Of a stretch of DNA of 64,000 bases, positions 9,169 to 20,494 are shown one piece after another. The DNA lies in NCBI GenBank assembly GCA_027605045.1, contig JAQFWX010000022.1, forward strand, positions 496,001-560,000, read 5' to 3'. Under the pieces are notes generated by a model that saw nothing but the letters and a program-made list of their open reading frames with translations, did no database searches and was not told the DNA's origin. The first letter of the stretch is position 1. Every line of letters begins with the position of its first letter. The translations under genes and the position numbers were made by a program. This DNA is from Phallus indusiatus (taxonomy: Eukaryota > Basidiomycota > Agaricomycetes > Phallales > Phallaceae).

Positions 9169-9413
9169 TAGTTACTATTACTTACTCTAATAACAGAGGC
9201 GCTTAACGCCTCTGGCTCGCCGCGACGCGGTGAGCCATTATGTAATAACTATACATTAGTAGTAGCTACGCGCGTGCTGATTCAGCACGCGCAACTTGTT
9301 TTACTCCACAAAAAAATACAGCACTTTGGTCTGTTACTTGTGGCGTGAAACTACAGCGTGATATAAACTGTGTACCGCAAGCGGTACACTATAAAAAGTA
9401 ACGAAACGTTACA

Positions 9414-12312
9414 TGGGTTGAGCATTTGGTTCAGGATCCAACTCTTTCAAACGACATCTCGTGGTTTCCTGTTAGGAAGTTTCTACACACAGCTGGAAAG
9501 GTGATGCGAATTTACGATGATCTCAATTCCGGTGATGCTTGGTGGGAATATCAGGTATGTCCGATATTGATGTTAAATAATATTACCGTAAAGTTATAAT
9601 ATAGGATTCCATTCAAATTGGCTCGAAAGACCCACATTGTTACTTCCCCTTACATATATGGCTAGATAAGAGTAATGTTTCTAGCCAAAAGAAGATGCAT
9701 CCAATTCTTTTACGTGCAGGCGCACTCCCAAGTCAAATTCGAAACGCGTCAGGCAATGGAGGCGGTATTCTAATAGGTTATATGCCTATTGTGATTTGTT
9801 TTATGATTCTAGTTAGAATTCTACTGCTAATTAGTATTAATTATTTAGATAGGAAATCCAGCTGATTCTCAAGATGAGGACGATTCGCTTCTTTCCGTTA
9901 AACTAGCACAATTTAGACGTGAAGTTTACCATCAGATTCTCAGTGTCATCCTCGAGTCTCTCAAGAAACGCTCAGTTGTTGGTCAAAAAATTTTGTGTGG
10001 TGATGGCATCATCCGTATCATTTTTCCTGGTTTTTTAATCGCCTCGGTTGACTTGGAAGAGGCCTGGTCTCTGTGTGGAACGAGGGGTAACCGTGCAAAC
10101 TACCCTTGTCCCCACTGCCTTGTTCCGGCAAAGGAACTGCACTCACTACTTACTCCGTTTTTGGAACGCACGGATACTAGCATGGTGGCAATTTTCAGAA
10201 AGGCAAAGCTGCTAGACCCAGCGAAAGCTGAACTCCTTCTGAAAAATAATGGGCTTCATTTAGTAAAAGTATGCCGCCAGCTACCCAAATAATGCATCTG
10301 ATCAGCTTTAGAATTGTTTTTGGAAATTATGCCAGTCTTCTCCTTACCAAGCATATTCGTATGACGTTTTACATTCCTTTGACTCGGGGGAATGGGGAAA
10401 ACACCAATGGCCCCAGCTACTAAAAGTCTTGAAAATTACTAATAATCAATCACAATTAAATCGAAAGTGAGTTCAGTTTATTAGTTTTATACATTGTCAC
10501 TCAAACCAGCTGAGTACAGCATGGCAAAAGTACCACGTTGGGCTAAACTCGCACATTTTAAGGATGTTTGCACAGCAGAATTTTCGGACGGAAATTCTTA
10601 CCATGACATTTTAAAGGTTAATTATTTAATATCAATATTTCAGTTGTACTCAATTCATTTAGTGTGTTGTTCCATGTCTCGCGCCCATTCTTTCGGCGAA
10701 ATGCCCACTTTTTCAAGCAATTCGATGGTGTGCCATAATTCGAGGAATTATAGGTCTTAAAGTCATAACTGAGCAGCATGCTCTGTATCTGGAACAAATT
10801 GTGATACCTAAGTATCATGGATTATGCATGGTAAATTTGATCAAATATCTGTTAGGGCTACTCAGCTCAGACTAGAGGGAGGGGATCCTAAGAGATATAT
10901 ATTGGGAAAGTACTAACTACTCACCTAGAGGGAGGGGATCCTAAGAGAACAAGCTTAGGGACCCTCACTCTAGGTACAGCTACTATATACACAAAACGAC
11001 GGCACGGCGTGCGGCCCTGACACAGCTAAGTGCCAGGTGCCCAAGCCGAATCTAAGCGACGTGATGTCACGGGCATCACGCCGGGTACGAGCGCGCGACG
11101 CACGCGAGTAGAGAAAGTGAAATAGAGACAGAAAAAGGAAGCGGAAAGTAAAAGTAAAACACGGAAATAATAAATGAAATAGAAATGAAGTGATGCCGAT
11201 GGTAATAATCAAGGAAAATGAGAGACGGCGGTAGCGTACTCTGACAATATCCTTCTTAATTAAAAATTAACAACAGCACGGAGGATGTCGAAGCAAAATA
11301 TAAAAAACCATTCGATTATCCCAAACATCACATGTTGCAACATTTGGTGGCCGACTTACGTCGAAAAGGGTGCATTGACAATTATTCGACACGTCCGGGC
11401 GAAGGTTTTCAGCAAGAAGTGAAGCAGGCTTATCGCCGAACAAATTTCAAGAATGTCGAAAAACAGGTAAAAGATATTTTATTCATATTTTCACAAACTG
11501 AAGAAGGATTTTTAAATAGATGGTCAGAATGGATGAAGAATTTGAGGCAATAGCTCGAATTCGGATGTTCATTGACCAATTTGATGCTGAAAAGAAGAAG
11601 CGTAACGCTGATTTGCATGCACCGGTCGATCAAAGTGTCGAAGAGGACCTTCTCACTGCTGATCACTATCGTCTCGGCTCTGGTTCAAAAGCCATGGATT
11701 TATTTGATGTGGAAGAACATTATTCAACAGATCCAAACTTTTCTCACTTCGCCTCGAAACTGCTCGACTTTCTTGAAGAATTAGGTATTCCCGAGGCATC
11801 GCTGAGTCAAAGGATTACTGTACGTACATATATTCATTCATCTGCTATGTGCGCAAAGGCTCGAAATTAATGTTTTTCAAAGGTTCGACCCTTCAAATGT
11901 CTTTATATAACGTACCAGTCAATGGAAGACTGGCGATCATCAAGAGACATTCTTCGTTGCAACCCTGATTTCCACGGTTTACCGCGCTTCGATTTTATTG
12001 CCATCAACACAGACCCAGTCTCATTCGCCCGGCTTTTATTTATATTTACCTGTGAAAATTTGGACGAACAACAATGTGATTTCGCACTGGTCCAAACACT
12101 GGTTCCAGCGGCTTTGAAATCAACACACTGGGAGGGAATGCAAGCCTTCAAAGAAGAAGATATCCAATTCATTCACCTCAAATATTATTCGAGGTTGCCA
12201 CTTCATCCCATATTTTTCTCAAAACAGCAAGATTTATTTTTTAAATGACTTAGTTGATAGTGACACTTTTGTACGCTTTTTTCTTGATTCACGTTTATCA
12301 TTACAACAGTGA
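9414..12312 (+). pseudogene. Plavaka-family transposase relic, 5' end missing
   Basis: Exon-like blocks with GT..AG junctions (for example 9414-9554, 9605-9790, 9849-10267, from 10314) translate to the conserved order of agaricomycete Plavaka (CACTA-related) transposases: a WWEYQ segment, SQIRNASGNGGG and IGYMPI, CGDGI, a CPHCLVP zinc-binding piece, the AYSYDVLHS-like block after 10314, PRWAKLAHF, and YSTRPGEGFQQEVKQAYRRTNFKN near 11395-11460. The C-terminal exon (about 11885-12312) has DILRCNPDFHG and WEGMQAF. It is dead: it is cut on the left by element B, split by a solo LTR at 10850-11246, degraded around 10680-10780, and has an indel near 12186 that shifts the last exon. Confidence 0.8.
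10850..11246 (-). mobile_element. Solo LTR, family A, reverse orientation, in the Plavaka relic
   Basis: TGTTAGGGC to CTCTGACA on the plus strand, 397 bp, with TSD ATATC at 10845-10849 and 11247-11251. It is slightly diverged from the element A LTRs. Confidence 0.95.
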
Positions 12313-12498
12313 AGTTTAATATTAATATTCTATAACTTCGCATCCCGCCTTTCTATTCGTACTTTGTTGAGGCAACCACCTCCCATCAGTGTATCTTGCA
12401 CGATAGATTGCGGGATGATGTTCGGAAATGCTAGTTGGCAGGAAAATATACTGCGGCTTGCTCCTATCAAGCCTCCAGTTAATTTACCTATTCAATAT

Positions 12499-12591
12499 TT
12501 AGTAACGCTAATTAAACCTATATACATATTTAGCAACGCTAATTAAACTTATATACATGTCCAGCAGCGCTAATTAAACTTATATAAACAT
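12499..12591 (+). repeat. 31-bp tandem repeat, three units
   Basis: Three copies of an AT-rich unit containing CGCTAATTAAAC, with a 31-bp period, immediately after the first Plavaka 3' exon. A related single unit (GCGTTAATTAAAC) follows the duplicated exon near 13210. Confidence 0.8.
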
Positions 12592-12659
12592 CTGAAGAAA
12601 ATTAATGGATCAATCTAAACTATCGATCTATGTTAATAAAGCTAATAACAATTATAAAC

Positions 12660-13061
12660 TGGTTTGGATTTTTGCGACAAGATTGGCGATTGTCAAGAGA
12701 CATCCTCCGTTGCAATACTGACTTCCATGGACGTCAACGCTTCGATTTCGTCGCAATAAACACCAACCCAATCTCATTTGCTCAACTTTTATTCATTTTT
12801 ACCTGCACAGACTCAGAAGGCCGACAATGTGATCTTGCGCTGATTAAAACACTTGCACCATCGGTATTGAAGGGCATTTCGTGGGAAGGAATGCAAGCTT
12901 TCGAAGAACAAGGCATTGAATTTGTTAGTCTCCAGTACATCATTCGGGGCTGTCACTTTATTCCCATTTTTCCTTTGAACAAAAAAAAAATTTATTTTCT
13001 CAATGATCTGATTGATAGTGACGCATTTGTACGGTTTTTCTTAGATTCACGGAAGTTATAA
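12660..13061 (+). pseudogene. Duplicated C-terminal exon of the Plavaka transposase
   Basis: It encodes DWRLSRDILRCNTDFHG through GMQAFEEQGIEF to FVRFFLDSRKL and stops at TAA 13061. It parallels the exon at 11920-12312 along its whole length, and the flank after it (CATCAAGCCTCCGGCTAAT, near 13170) also matches the flank of the first copy. In this copy the frame is open where the first copy has an indel. It looks like a segmental duplication of the element's 3' end and cannot be a full gene. Confidence 0.75.
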
Positions 13062-13835
13062 TATCTACATTTTGAACCGCTCGTTAAAATCCTTCTCCTC
13101 CTCCTTTCTTATTACTCTTTCCCGTGTCATACCGGTAATGATCGCAAGTCGCTGTCACGGCATCCGCCCGCATCAAGCCTCCGGCTAATGTACCAATTCA
13201 ATCTCTACTCGCGTTAATTAAACTATAAAATATATGGGGGGGAAGTAAATAAATGATTTAAAACTACTAACCAGGATTAAGAATGGTTTATAAACTTCAC
13301 GAGGTTTATAAACCTGGCCAGGTTTTTGTGACATGCCCACGTACATTTGCCGTTTCCAGTGTTCGAATGATTTGACGACTTGTCATATGGAGGTTCTATA
13401 CGGGAAATGTGTTTCGGAAAGAGGGAACAGTTAAATATTGCTGCGAATTCGGTCATGTAACGTTAACTTCATTTTCAGCGCCGCATGACGCACCGGGCAC
13501 GCACCAACAAATTTCCGGTAGCCGTGACGGTGTGGAAAGCCCGAGCTTATCTCACACCAGTTCCACGTTCGACATACAGGAGGAGGTTGGTCAGTCAAAT
13601 CACAAAGCATATTAGGAGGACGTCAAAGATACTCGTTGATAGTCTAAGAGGTCGGATTAAAAGTGGGGACTTTGAACTTGTCAAGAAAACTAGAAGTGGT
13701 GATTCAAGCGGTTACGGTTCAACGCGAAAGTATAGTCAGTATCCGACTATATGTATAATTTGCACACTGATCGTTAAACGTTAAATACCTAATTGTATTG
13801 AAGGTTACTCTTGATATTTTGTACCTGCCAGTGAC
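13062..13835. other. Intergenic, no supported gene
   Basis: AT-rich sequence with the duplicated Plavaka 3' flank at its start. Short open frames around 13409-13784 have no recognisable motif and no clear splice structure. Confidence 0.5.
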
Positions 13836-15059
13836 ATGTCGCTGCAACAAATCGTACAAAGACTCCCGCCCACTTGGCCGGTACTCTGCAATATCGGTAA
13901 AGGACATAACCACCTACATCATTTTTTGCATTACTAACGCAATGTAGCTGGTAGTACGAGTCTCATTATCTGGGATACATTTCTGACTTTCGATGAAGAG
14001 GTACGTCACCATATTGTGCGAGAATTATCATGGCACCGTATACCAAACTTCGAGATAGATAGAGTTTATTTGGTCAAGGTATGTATCCGTTTTCACCGGG
14101 GAAATGACTCATCGTGTAAACAAATAATATGCAAATTAGATACAGGTTTAACTCAGTAAGAGTGTTGTATTTCACCGTCCGATATCTTGCCCTTGTGATT
14201 TATTGGTGAGTTTTCCTTAGCTTGCTTGTCATAGCTGTTTTAACATTCTCAAGCGGGATACCCTTCGCTATCTTCGGGAACTACAAACCATTCAGCTTGT
14301 GTCCAGAAGCAATGTGGTTTATTACTTTTTTGGGGGCGATTATAATCGCATGTTCAAACATCCTGCTTATACAACGAGGTGTCGTCTATTTCTTTATTTT
14401 TTCGGAAGAACTGATTAAAGAATTTATCATGTAGTATATGCATTTTACGAACGCTCGAAATATTTACTTTGGTTTCTGTGGTCGGTATTTGTATTGATTG
14501 AAGCCACGGTGGTAGTTATCATGGCTTTGGGTGTTCCCGAGTATCGTGTTATCCAATCAAATGCCTTCCCCCAACTTTTTGGACATTGTTTTGTCCTCAA
14601 GGTTCCTGGTATATTGTCCGCTATATTGTGAGCGAAAATATTGAATCTAGTAAAAACGCTGACAGGAAGCATAACAAATTAAAGATTTCTTGAGCTTGGA
14701 TTTCAAATTATCGCTTTCGCCTGCATTGTTGTACGGTTTGTTCTGCTGCAGCTCTCAGCATGGAAAACGGGTATTCCAAACTCCCCGCTCTATGTAGTTT
14801 TCTTGAGGGATGGAATATGGGTGTTTCTGTTTCTGTTTCGTAAGTACAACCTTATTTGGCTCTTGTTGAACTTTGGAAGTAAACAGTCAACTGTTTGCAC
14901 TGACAGTGATATTTTTGTTGACTGGAATTTTCATGCATACCCAATCTGAAACGAGCCTGTCATTTGCTTTGTGAGTTAACCGATATTGACATATATTTAT
15001 TTGCTGATTGTATGATAAGATGGACCTACGCTGCTTCTAGTATTTGTGTAAGCATATAG
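13836..15059 (+). CDS. DUF6533-type multi-pass membrane protein
   Basis: ATG 13836 opens a short exon (to 13896). A 51-bp intron with CTAAC and AG leads to 13948-14000, which encodes SLIIWDTFLTFDEE, the hallmark N-terminal helix of fungal DUF6533 proteins. A 20-nt exon (14059-14078) and an exon from 14140 (YRFNSVRVLYFTVRYLAL) follow, then IACSNILLIQR joined over an intron to VYAFYERSKYLLWF, then further hydrophobic helices and a late LRDGIWVFLFLF motif, ending about 15059. The introns are 50-60 bp. The intron around 14206 is unclear, and the span after 14630 needs correct splicing to stay open, so partial decay is possible. Function is unknown; the family is usually seven-helix-like. Paralogues are at 26318-27391 (minus), 45530-46260, 47216-48480 and 49894-52836. 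Confidence 0.6.
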
Positions 15060-15315
15060 TGATGGAATGCAAATCCATCCTTTTACTCACTAAGGGTATC
15101 ACAGTCTACGCGTTTGATATTGAACTTGAATCACTCGGTGAATCGAGATTATGAGGTCTCAAATCCATGGTATACCTAGTTACAGACATACAGGGGGTAC
15201 AATTGTCACCGAATGGGCAAATGCAAACTAATACATACATGGTGCACTAGTATCAGGGGTGTAGTACATTGTGTAAGATGAGGATTTATTCAGCAGACGT
15301 TTCGTTAACGATTAT

Positions 15316-16941
15316 TCATGACTTTTGCGGCCTAAACATTAAAATCTCGATAGGACAATCTTTAATACTGAGCAGCATATTCTCTGCCTCTTTTACCGAG
15401 GACCCTGGCGAACGATAGATTGATATGCACGTGAACGGATGTCCCGCAAGTAGTCGTGCTGAATAACATTTTGCGATCGCTTGAGCGTAGAGCTTGTCCA
15501 ATTTCGATCTTTTACCAGGGATGAATTTAATCGTCAGCGTTAAGAGAGAAGGACAAGGAAAGATGGGGCTGCTGGTATTATCCAACGTGCGTGGATTATC
15601 TTCGTCACTTGATTCATTTTCTGTTTCTTGTTCCTGATCTCCAACTTGTGTATGAGAACTTGGCTGTTGAGGAGGCGTCAATGCTAACAAATGTGATAGC
15701 GACGTAGAGAAGCGACTATGTTCGATAATCAAATGGTTTAAATTCGGAAGGACAAGAAGAGTATTCCTGAGGATAGCGGTGCTCAGCGGAGCGCCTGTCA
15801 GATGCAACTCAGTGATATCGGATAATCTGAATAACTGTAGAAATATTGGAAGACTTTCTGCAGCCTCGTACGCGGAATCATACGTTGTCATGAATGTTGA
15901 GTATTCCGTCTCGTACGGATAGGTTTCGGTAAATTTTAGGCGTATATGAAAATAGTCCGCGTCAGCGAATACTGAAAGAGAAAGAGATGTGTAATGTTGT
16001 CGGGCAAGAAACCATTTCAATGGGGCCCATTCGAGGTCAGATTTTCTAAATTGAAAGTCTTGACACGAATCTATAGAATAGCGGAGACTTTCGAATGGAA
16101 ATATGACATGTTCTAAGAGAAAACTTGCTACACGAGTCATGGAGTCGCCTTTAAGCGTGAGTAGTCGGAGTCGTGGTAAGTGAACGCGGCGGTCAGAACG
16201 TAGCATGTCGAGGGTTATCGCGGGCCCCACAACTGATATGAGCCCGAAAACACGAAGGCAGGGTGATAGTTGGAGGACATTGAGAAGAATGTCAGGATGT
16301 ATTTTTACAGAGGGCCATAGATGGAGATGGAGACGAGACAGATTTTGTAGGAGAGGGGAAGATGATAATTCTTGGAAATCATGGATGACTTGATAATATA
16401 CGTTTATAAGTTGAGGCGCATTTCCAGAAAACAAGGTCTGAAGGGCTCTTTCATGTTCAGTCCAGCATTCCGCGGTAACATAAAGGGTTTGCAGCATGGG
16501 TGCAGGTTGTTTGAGATATTGGAGTGCTTGGTTCAAAATGTGCGCCATAGATAGGTGTAAGGTATCTATAATGATGAACTCGAGCATCCAGATTCGGTGT
16601 ACTTCTTGAAGAACGAGAGGGAGAGTGGTTGGTAGGCTACCGTACCACGGGGTCGTTATATCAGACGTCGCCGCATGATTGAATGATAGAAATACGCTCA
16701 GCGGAGCAGAGCCTGATCGACGAAGGAATTCTTCTAACTGATCTGGCTTCATTCTTGGAACATTGAGACATGTCCACGATAAAAGCGTGGTCCTCCACGA
16801 ACGACAAACATGGGACAAGATCGGAGGACGTAGTCCTATGTTAATAATGTTATCTAGTCCAGAGTCTACCTCTGACTCGTACGCATCCAGAGCTAGGTTG
16901 ATTATTTTCTGAAAGATTTCGACAGGGACGAGATCAAGCAT
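15316..16941 (-). CDS. F-box protein with degenerate leucine-rich repeats
   Basis: Single exon, 541 aa, from ATG at 16941 to the stop at 15316. The frame is open further upstream but without another ATG. The N-terminus (MLDLVPVEIFQKIINLALD, then LSHVCRSWRTTLLSW and a LNVPRM stretch) is the basidiomycete F-box pattern that binds Skp1 in SCF ubiquitin ligases. The rest contains repeated L-x-x-L-x-L strings, such as LQNLSRLHLHLW and LPRLRLLTLKG, consistent with irregular LRRs that bind a substrate. An acidic insert (EQETENESSDED) lies near the C-terminus. Such genes are strongly expanded in Agaricomycetes. The substrate is unknown. Confidence 0.85.
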   Translation of the reverse strand: MLDLVPVEIFQKIINLALDAYESEVDSGLDNIINIGLRPPILSHVCRSWRTTLLSWTCLNVPRMKPDQLEEFLRRSGSAPLSVFLSFNHAATSDITTPWYGSLPTTLPLVLQEVHRIWMLEFIIIDTLHLSMAHILNQALQYLKQPAPMLQTLYVTAECWTEHERALQTLFSGNAPQLINVYYQVIHDFQELSSSPLLQNLSRLHLHLWPSVKIHPDILLNVLQLSPCLRVFGLISVVGPAITLDMLRSDRRVHLPRLRLLTLKGDSMTRVASFLLEHVIFPFESLRYSIDSCQDFQFRKSDLEWAPLKWFLARQHYTSLSLSVFADADYFHIRLKFTETYPYETEYSTFMTTYDSAYEAAESLPIFLQLFRLSDITELHLTGAPLSTAILRNTLLVLPNLNHLIIEHSRFSTSLSHLLALTPPQQPSSHTQVGDQEQETENESSDEDNPRTLDNTSSPIFPCPSLLTLTIKFIPGKRSKLDKLYAQAIAKCYSARLLAGHPFTCISIYRSPGSSVKEAENMLLSIKDCPIEILMFRPQKS

Positions 16942-17019
16942 TACGTGTCCTGGTCGAGCAAATTTGCAGACGCAAGTTGCAACTTGAGACTTGAGGCGCC
17001 CGTTAAGGTCACGCGTCAC

Positions 17020-18427
17020 GCAATGCCAACCTTTTTGTAACCTTTAACCCTAAACACAGATGTTGTACTACCTACTCTTTACTACGGAAACGCGGGTAAC
17101 TTCATTAATTTATTGATCATACATTAAGTGTGTATGCGTATACAAGAACATTATAACGTTTCCTGTCTGAATCCTGTCTCCCTAGTTATGGATAGGAGTA
17201 CTGGGCACACAGTTCCATGTTTTGGAGCTTAAGCGCTTCTTGATCACGCATCGGTAGATTGAAATTGTGAAAGACAAAGAATGATGCCAAAACCAAGAAA
17301 CAAGTAGAAAATAATCCCGCATATATGTACGTCATAATACTGAGACATCATGCCTATGCTGTGACAGGGCTTAAGCTTAATTCTTAATATATACGTTTTA
17401 GGATCACTTGTGGCTTATTTGTCACTTAACACAACCTAAGCAACTCCAGCATTTGAATTAGCTAGAAATCTTCCCCGTCAGTCAAGCTTTGTCTCGTCAA
17501 GCATTCAACTACCTACGGGAAAAATACCGACCATCATTGCTTTTTTGAGCAAGGGCATCTATTTTAGATCGTGGTAAATAGTTTTTACCAATCAATGAAG
17601 CACGTCTTTTGATGTAAATATTGTAACATCCCACATACCCTGTGCCTGTGTTACATGCCTTTGTGTATACGTAGCCGCCGTGCCCTGATTCTTAGTTTCA
17701 AGATGTCGAAAAGAATTTCATTCCAGTTCATTTCTAGTCATATCAGATGACTGCATTGAATATCCTCACAGGGTTTTACGTCACGAACTCTTCTCATAAT
17801 GTAAGGTTTCTAGGGTTTTGATCAAAATGAATTCCTGTGTATTCTTGATTAATATAGATCATGCTTTGGCGTAGCCAGTACGTTGACGGATTGAATTTGC
17901 ATTTCGAATATGTTACCGACTACTAATCTGAATCACGATTGTTGAACAACTGAATGAGCTGGTGAAATAACCTGCTAGCCGCAAAACTGGGAAATTAAGG
18001 TACATATCCTATGAAAAGCTTGACAGCGGCGTACAACTGGGTGCGTCTATTTGTTCAAATAAATGATACATTATTTCTTTTTGTCTTTTAGGGCGCTCAA
18101 GATACCAAAACAAAATATTTGAACACGAATGGAGTAAAGATCCATTGAAACCGGGGTCAAAATAAAGTTTAATGTATTCAATTAGGTACGAGCATGTGGA
18201 CAATAGCATACGCATATATCTACCCGAACGTCCGTGTACCTTCTCTACGTCGATGATTGCTTAGCCTTACAACTTATTCTTTATGAATTCCGCTCTTTGT
18301 CTAGTCAGATGATGGTCACTTCTAATTTAGAAGCAATACTGTACACTCCCTTTGCATAAAAAGCCACAAAACTTGCAATGACTGACAGACCAAGCAAGAC
18401 TCATACACCTCATCCCAATAGTACAAT
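17020..18427. other. Intergenic, no supported gene
   Basis: AT-rich sequence with only short unsupported open frames. It probably holds the upstream regions of the F-box gene (leftwards) and of the gene at 18428 (rightwards). Confidence 0.5.
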
Positions 18428-19380
18428 ATGTCTACCACTGTGAGACTAAAGTTTCCTATATCCATTTCACCGCAACCGCTAACTTGATCTGTTCAGCTTG
18501 TCAGCGATGCTGGTCAGCCAGTTGATTTGAATGGACACGCCAGTGAAAAGCGCGGTAACCTTGCCAGTGATTCTACCCAGCGAGTCGACTCGACTTTCCA
18601 GGAGCCCACCGACCATGCCAAAGAGTCTGGGGTTTCAGACGATTCCCAAGATGCCGTGGGTGTCGTTCAGAGGAATGGTCAAATAACCAAGAGCGCTCCT
18701 GGCGAGACCCGAGCTCTTTATGATTACCTCGTTTATAAACCAAACTCCTCCTCTCCAGCGAGGGTTTGGTCAGGCCGTCGCACCATATTTCACTACCCTG
18801 GTGATCAGGCCTTGTACGGCGTCGTCAATAGAACCCTTGAGGAAATTCGATGGTTGCAGTTGCTCTCTGGAGAAATAATACTTCGGTAGCACAGCAGTAT
18901 CAAATCTCTTACATAACGGAGCTCAAAATTATAGAAGGGTCCGGAGTTAATGCAGGATTTAGTCTTGGGGCATCCTACGAAGGAATGTCTATTGGGTTTG
19001 ACTACAGTCAGAGGACGTTCAGATTCACCGAAACGACATCGGGCAAAACCATTACGCTTACCGTGAATGTCCCACCCTATTCCGAGCTCATATTTTATCA
19101 ACGTCGCTACCAATTCAGAGACCTCATTATATTCGTTCTCGACGCGTGGGGGCAAGAGTGGAATGTGGGCCCATGGGGAGGATACAATCCGCTTACCACG
19201 AAAAACACGCTTGTCCAGATTCTCGCCAAAGAATATCTGACGACGACATCCCCGCTGCCGGCGGGACCAGGCTCAATGCAAGTAACGAATGTTGGTCAAG
19301 CGCACGGAGCTGGTATTACGAGGAAAAGAGAGAACACCACAGAGAGGTGCAAGCAGGCGCTTGTGAAAATGGGTCTCTGA
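18428..19380 (+). pseudogene. Beta-rich agaricomycete protein of unknown function, possibly frameshifted
   Basis: ATG 18428 begins a 12-nt exon (MSTT); a 57-bp intron (18440-18496) joins it to LVSDAGQPVDLNG. That frame stays open to 18889, but the conserved C-terminal half (QQYQISYITEL through FYQRRYQFRD, DAWGQEW and VGPWGGYNPL to the TGA at 19380) is in another frame. Either a 59-bp intron at 18801-18859 is spliced, which restores the frame but drops the YGVVNRT segment, or there is an indel near 18838-18845. The alternating polar/aromatic strands resemble the aerolysin/ETX-like beta fold seen in fungal proteins, but I cannot confirm that. No signal peptide is visible. Function is unknown. 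Confidence 0.5.
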
Positions 19381-20494
19381 ATCCGATTAGGTGGTATGGG
19401 TGACTTGCTAGCAGTTAGACAGATGACACACTTGGTATATGTAGAGAGGCTGGGGCGAGAACATTACCATTGACATCACTGACTACTACTAACGCTTCAC
19501 TTTGCTGACACTATCGTTTCCCTTAACATTTTTCCTGTCAATGATCTTTTCTTGCTCTAACCTTCACTTTACTAAAAAAAAACCAAAAAAAAATTCTGGC
19601 ATGTATTCAGTTAATCGCCTGTTTTCTTGAATATCAAAGTCTCAACTTTGATTCGTTGATTTTAATGGAACTTACATAAACGTACCACCGTAATAATATC
19701 GGCTTGCAGACTAAGTTCAGTCTTAGATTATTACATCTCGATTCGTTAAGATCCTTCATTGTTTGAGTTCATTCAAATTAAATTGTTGGAACCTATGCAG
19801 TCCGGTGAATGTAATAGCACAGACTTCTCTGGGGATAACTTACTCAATGAGGGCGAAGTCATCTATTGTCGTATGGATTGACTTAGCCGCATGAATCATG
19901 ATGGCATATATGTCATGTCTCCGGCGTAACAACGTAGGTAAATAGCGTCGACTCGGTACTTAGTAATCGGTTTAGTCAAAACCGAAAGTTATCTTAGCTT
20001 CTTCGCGATAAATTTCACCCAAACGATTTCAGCATTCGAATACCCTTTAACATATAAATAACAGTTTCCAGCATACAAAGATTACAACTAAGACATCATG
20101 ACCAGCATCCGGTCACCAGTTATAGTGTTTCTCTGTCACTGGATATTATAAACCCAGTCCACAACTCTTAAATTATTGCTATTATTCTGACAGTAAAAGA
20201 TGGAGTTATACTATGAGGGTTTATATCTATGTATGCTTGCCATATTGATCAGGGTTTTTTCTCTTGCCCTCATCCTGGCCCCAACATCTCTTTGTTTTAT
20301 GATCATAACTTACCTGAGGCAGGATTTGATCGGGAATTTTCAATATAATTGATTACTTGCATATGATGATAATATGTATTATTATTATATGAAGTGTAAA
20401 ATTGTATTGTAAAATTGTAGTGTAAATGCTTGATGGTGTATTGAGAGAGAGAAGGTCAAAGTGATATCAGAGAATGAAGGAGAAACTGGGCTAG
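19381..20494. other. Intergenic, no supported gene
   Basis: AT-rich sequence with homopolymer A runs near 19575. It carries the 3' regions of two convergent genes. No coding or RNA signal was seen. Confidence 0.5.

Larger units (their letters stand above)
1..9413 (+). mobile_element. Element B copy 1, 3' part of an LTR-flanked element, with nested insertions
   Basis: The element ends in an LTR that starts TGTAACGG and ends CGTTACA (2458-2537 plus 9174-9413). A purine-rich tract, AAGGGGAGGA, sits just before the LTR, so this is the 3' LTR and everything left of it is internal sequence. Bases 1-45 could be the tail of an upstream reading frame ending in TAA. Two further ORFs follow (281-1420 and 1424-2395). 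The internal DNA is an almost continuous chain of perfect short hairpins. A second copy starts at 63373. The 5' part lies outside the window, so I cannot say whether it encodes a reverse transcriptase. The right-hand flank is Plavaka coding sequence, so B landed inside that gene. Confidence 0.8.
2458..9413 (+). repeat. 3' LTR of element B, split by element A
   Basis: The two pieces are 2458-2537 and 9174-9413 and together give 320 bp, against 321 bp for the intact copy at 63373-63693. Between them lies element A with its TSD. The LTR is a string of perfect palindromes and hairpins, including the 20-bp palindrome ATCCACCGCATGCGGTGGAT (2466-2485), a GCAGAGGGC stem, a CAGAGGCG stem, an 11-bp GC-rich stem and a GTGTACCGC stem near the end. 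Confidence 0.9.

Noticed and set aside
9414..9418. TSD of element B copy 1 (TGGGT)
   Set aside because: The left end of the element is outside the window, so the duplication cannot be confirmed.
12499..12591. Regularly spaced repeat resembling a CRISPR array
   Set aside because: Only three units, spacers nearly identical, AT-rich, eukaryotic context: a simple tandem repeat.
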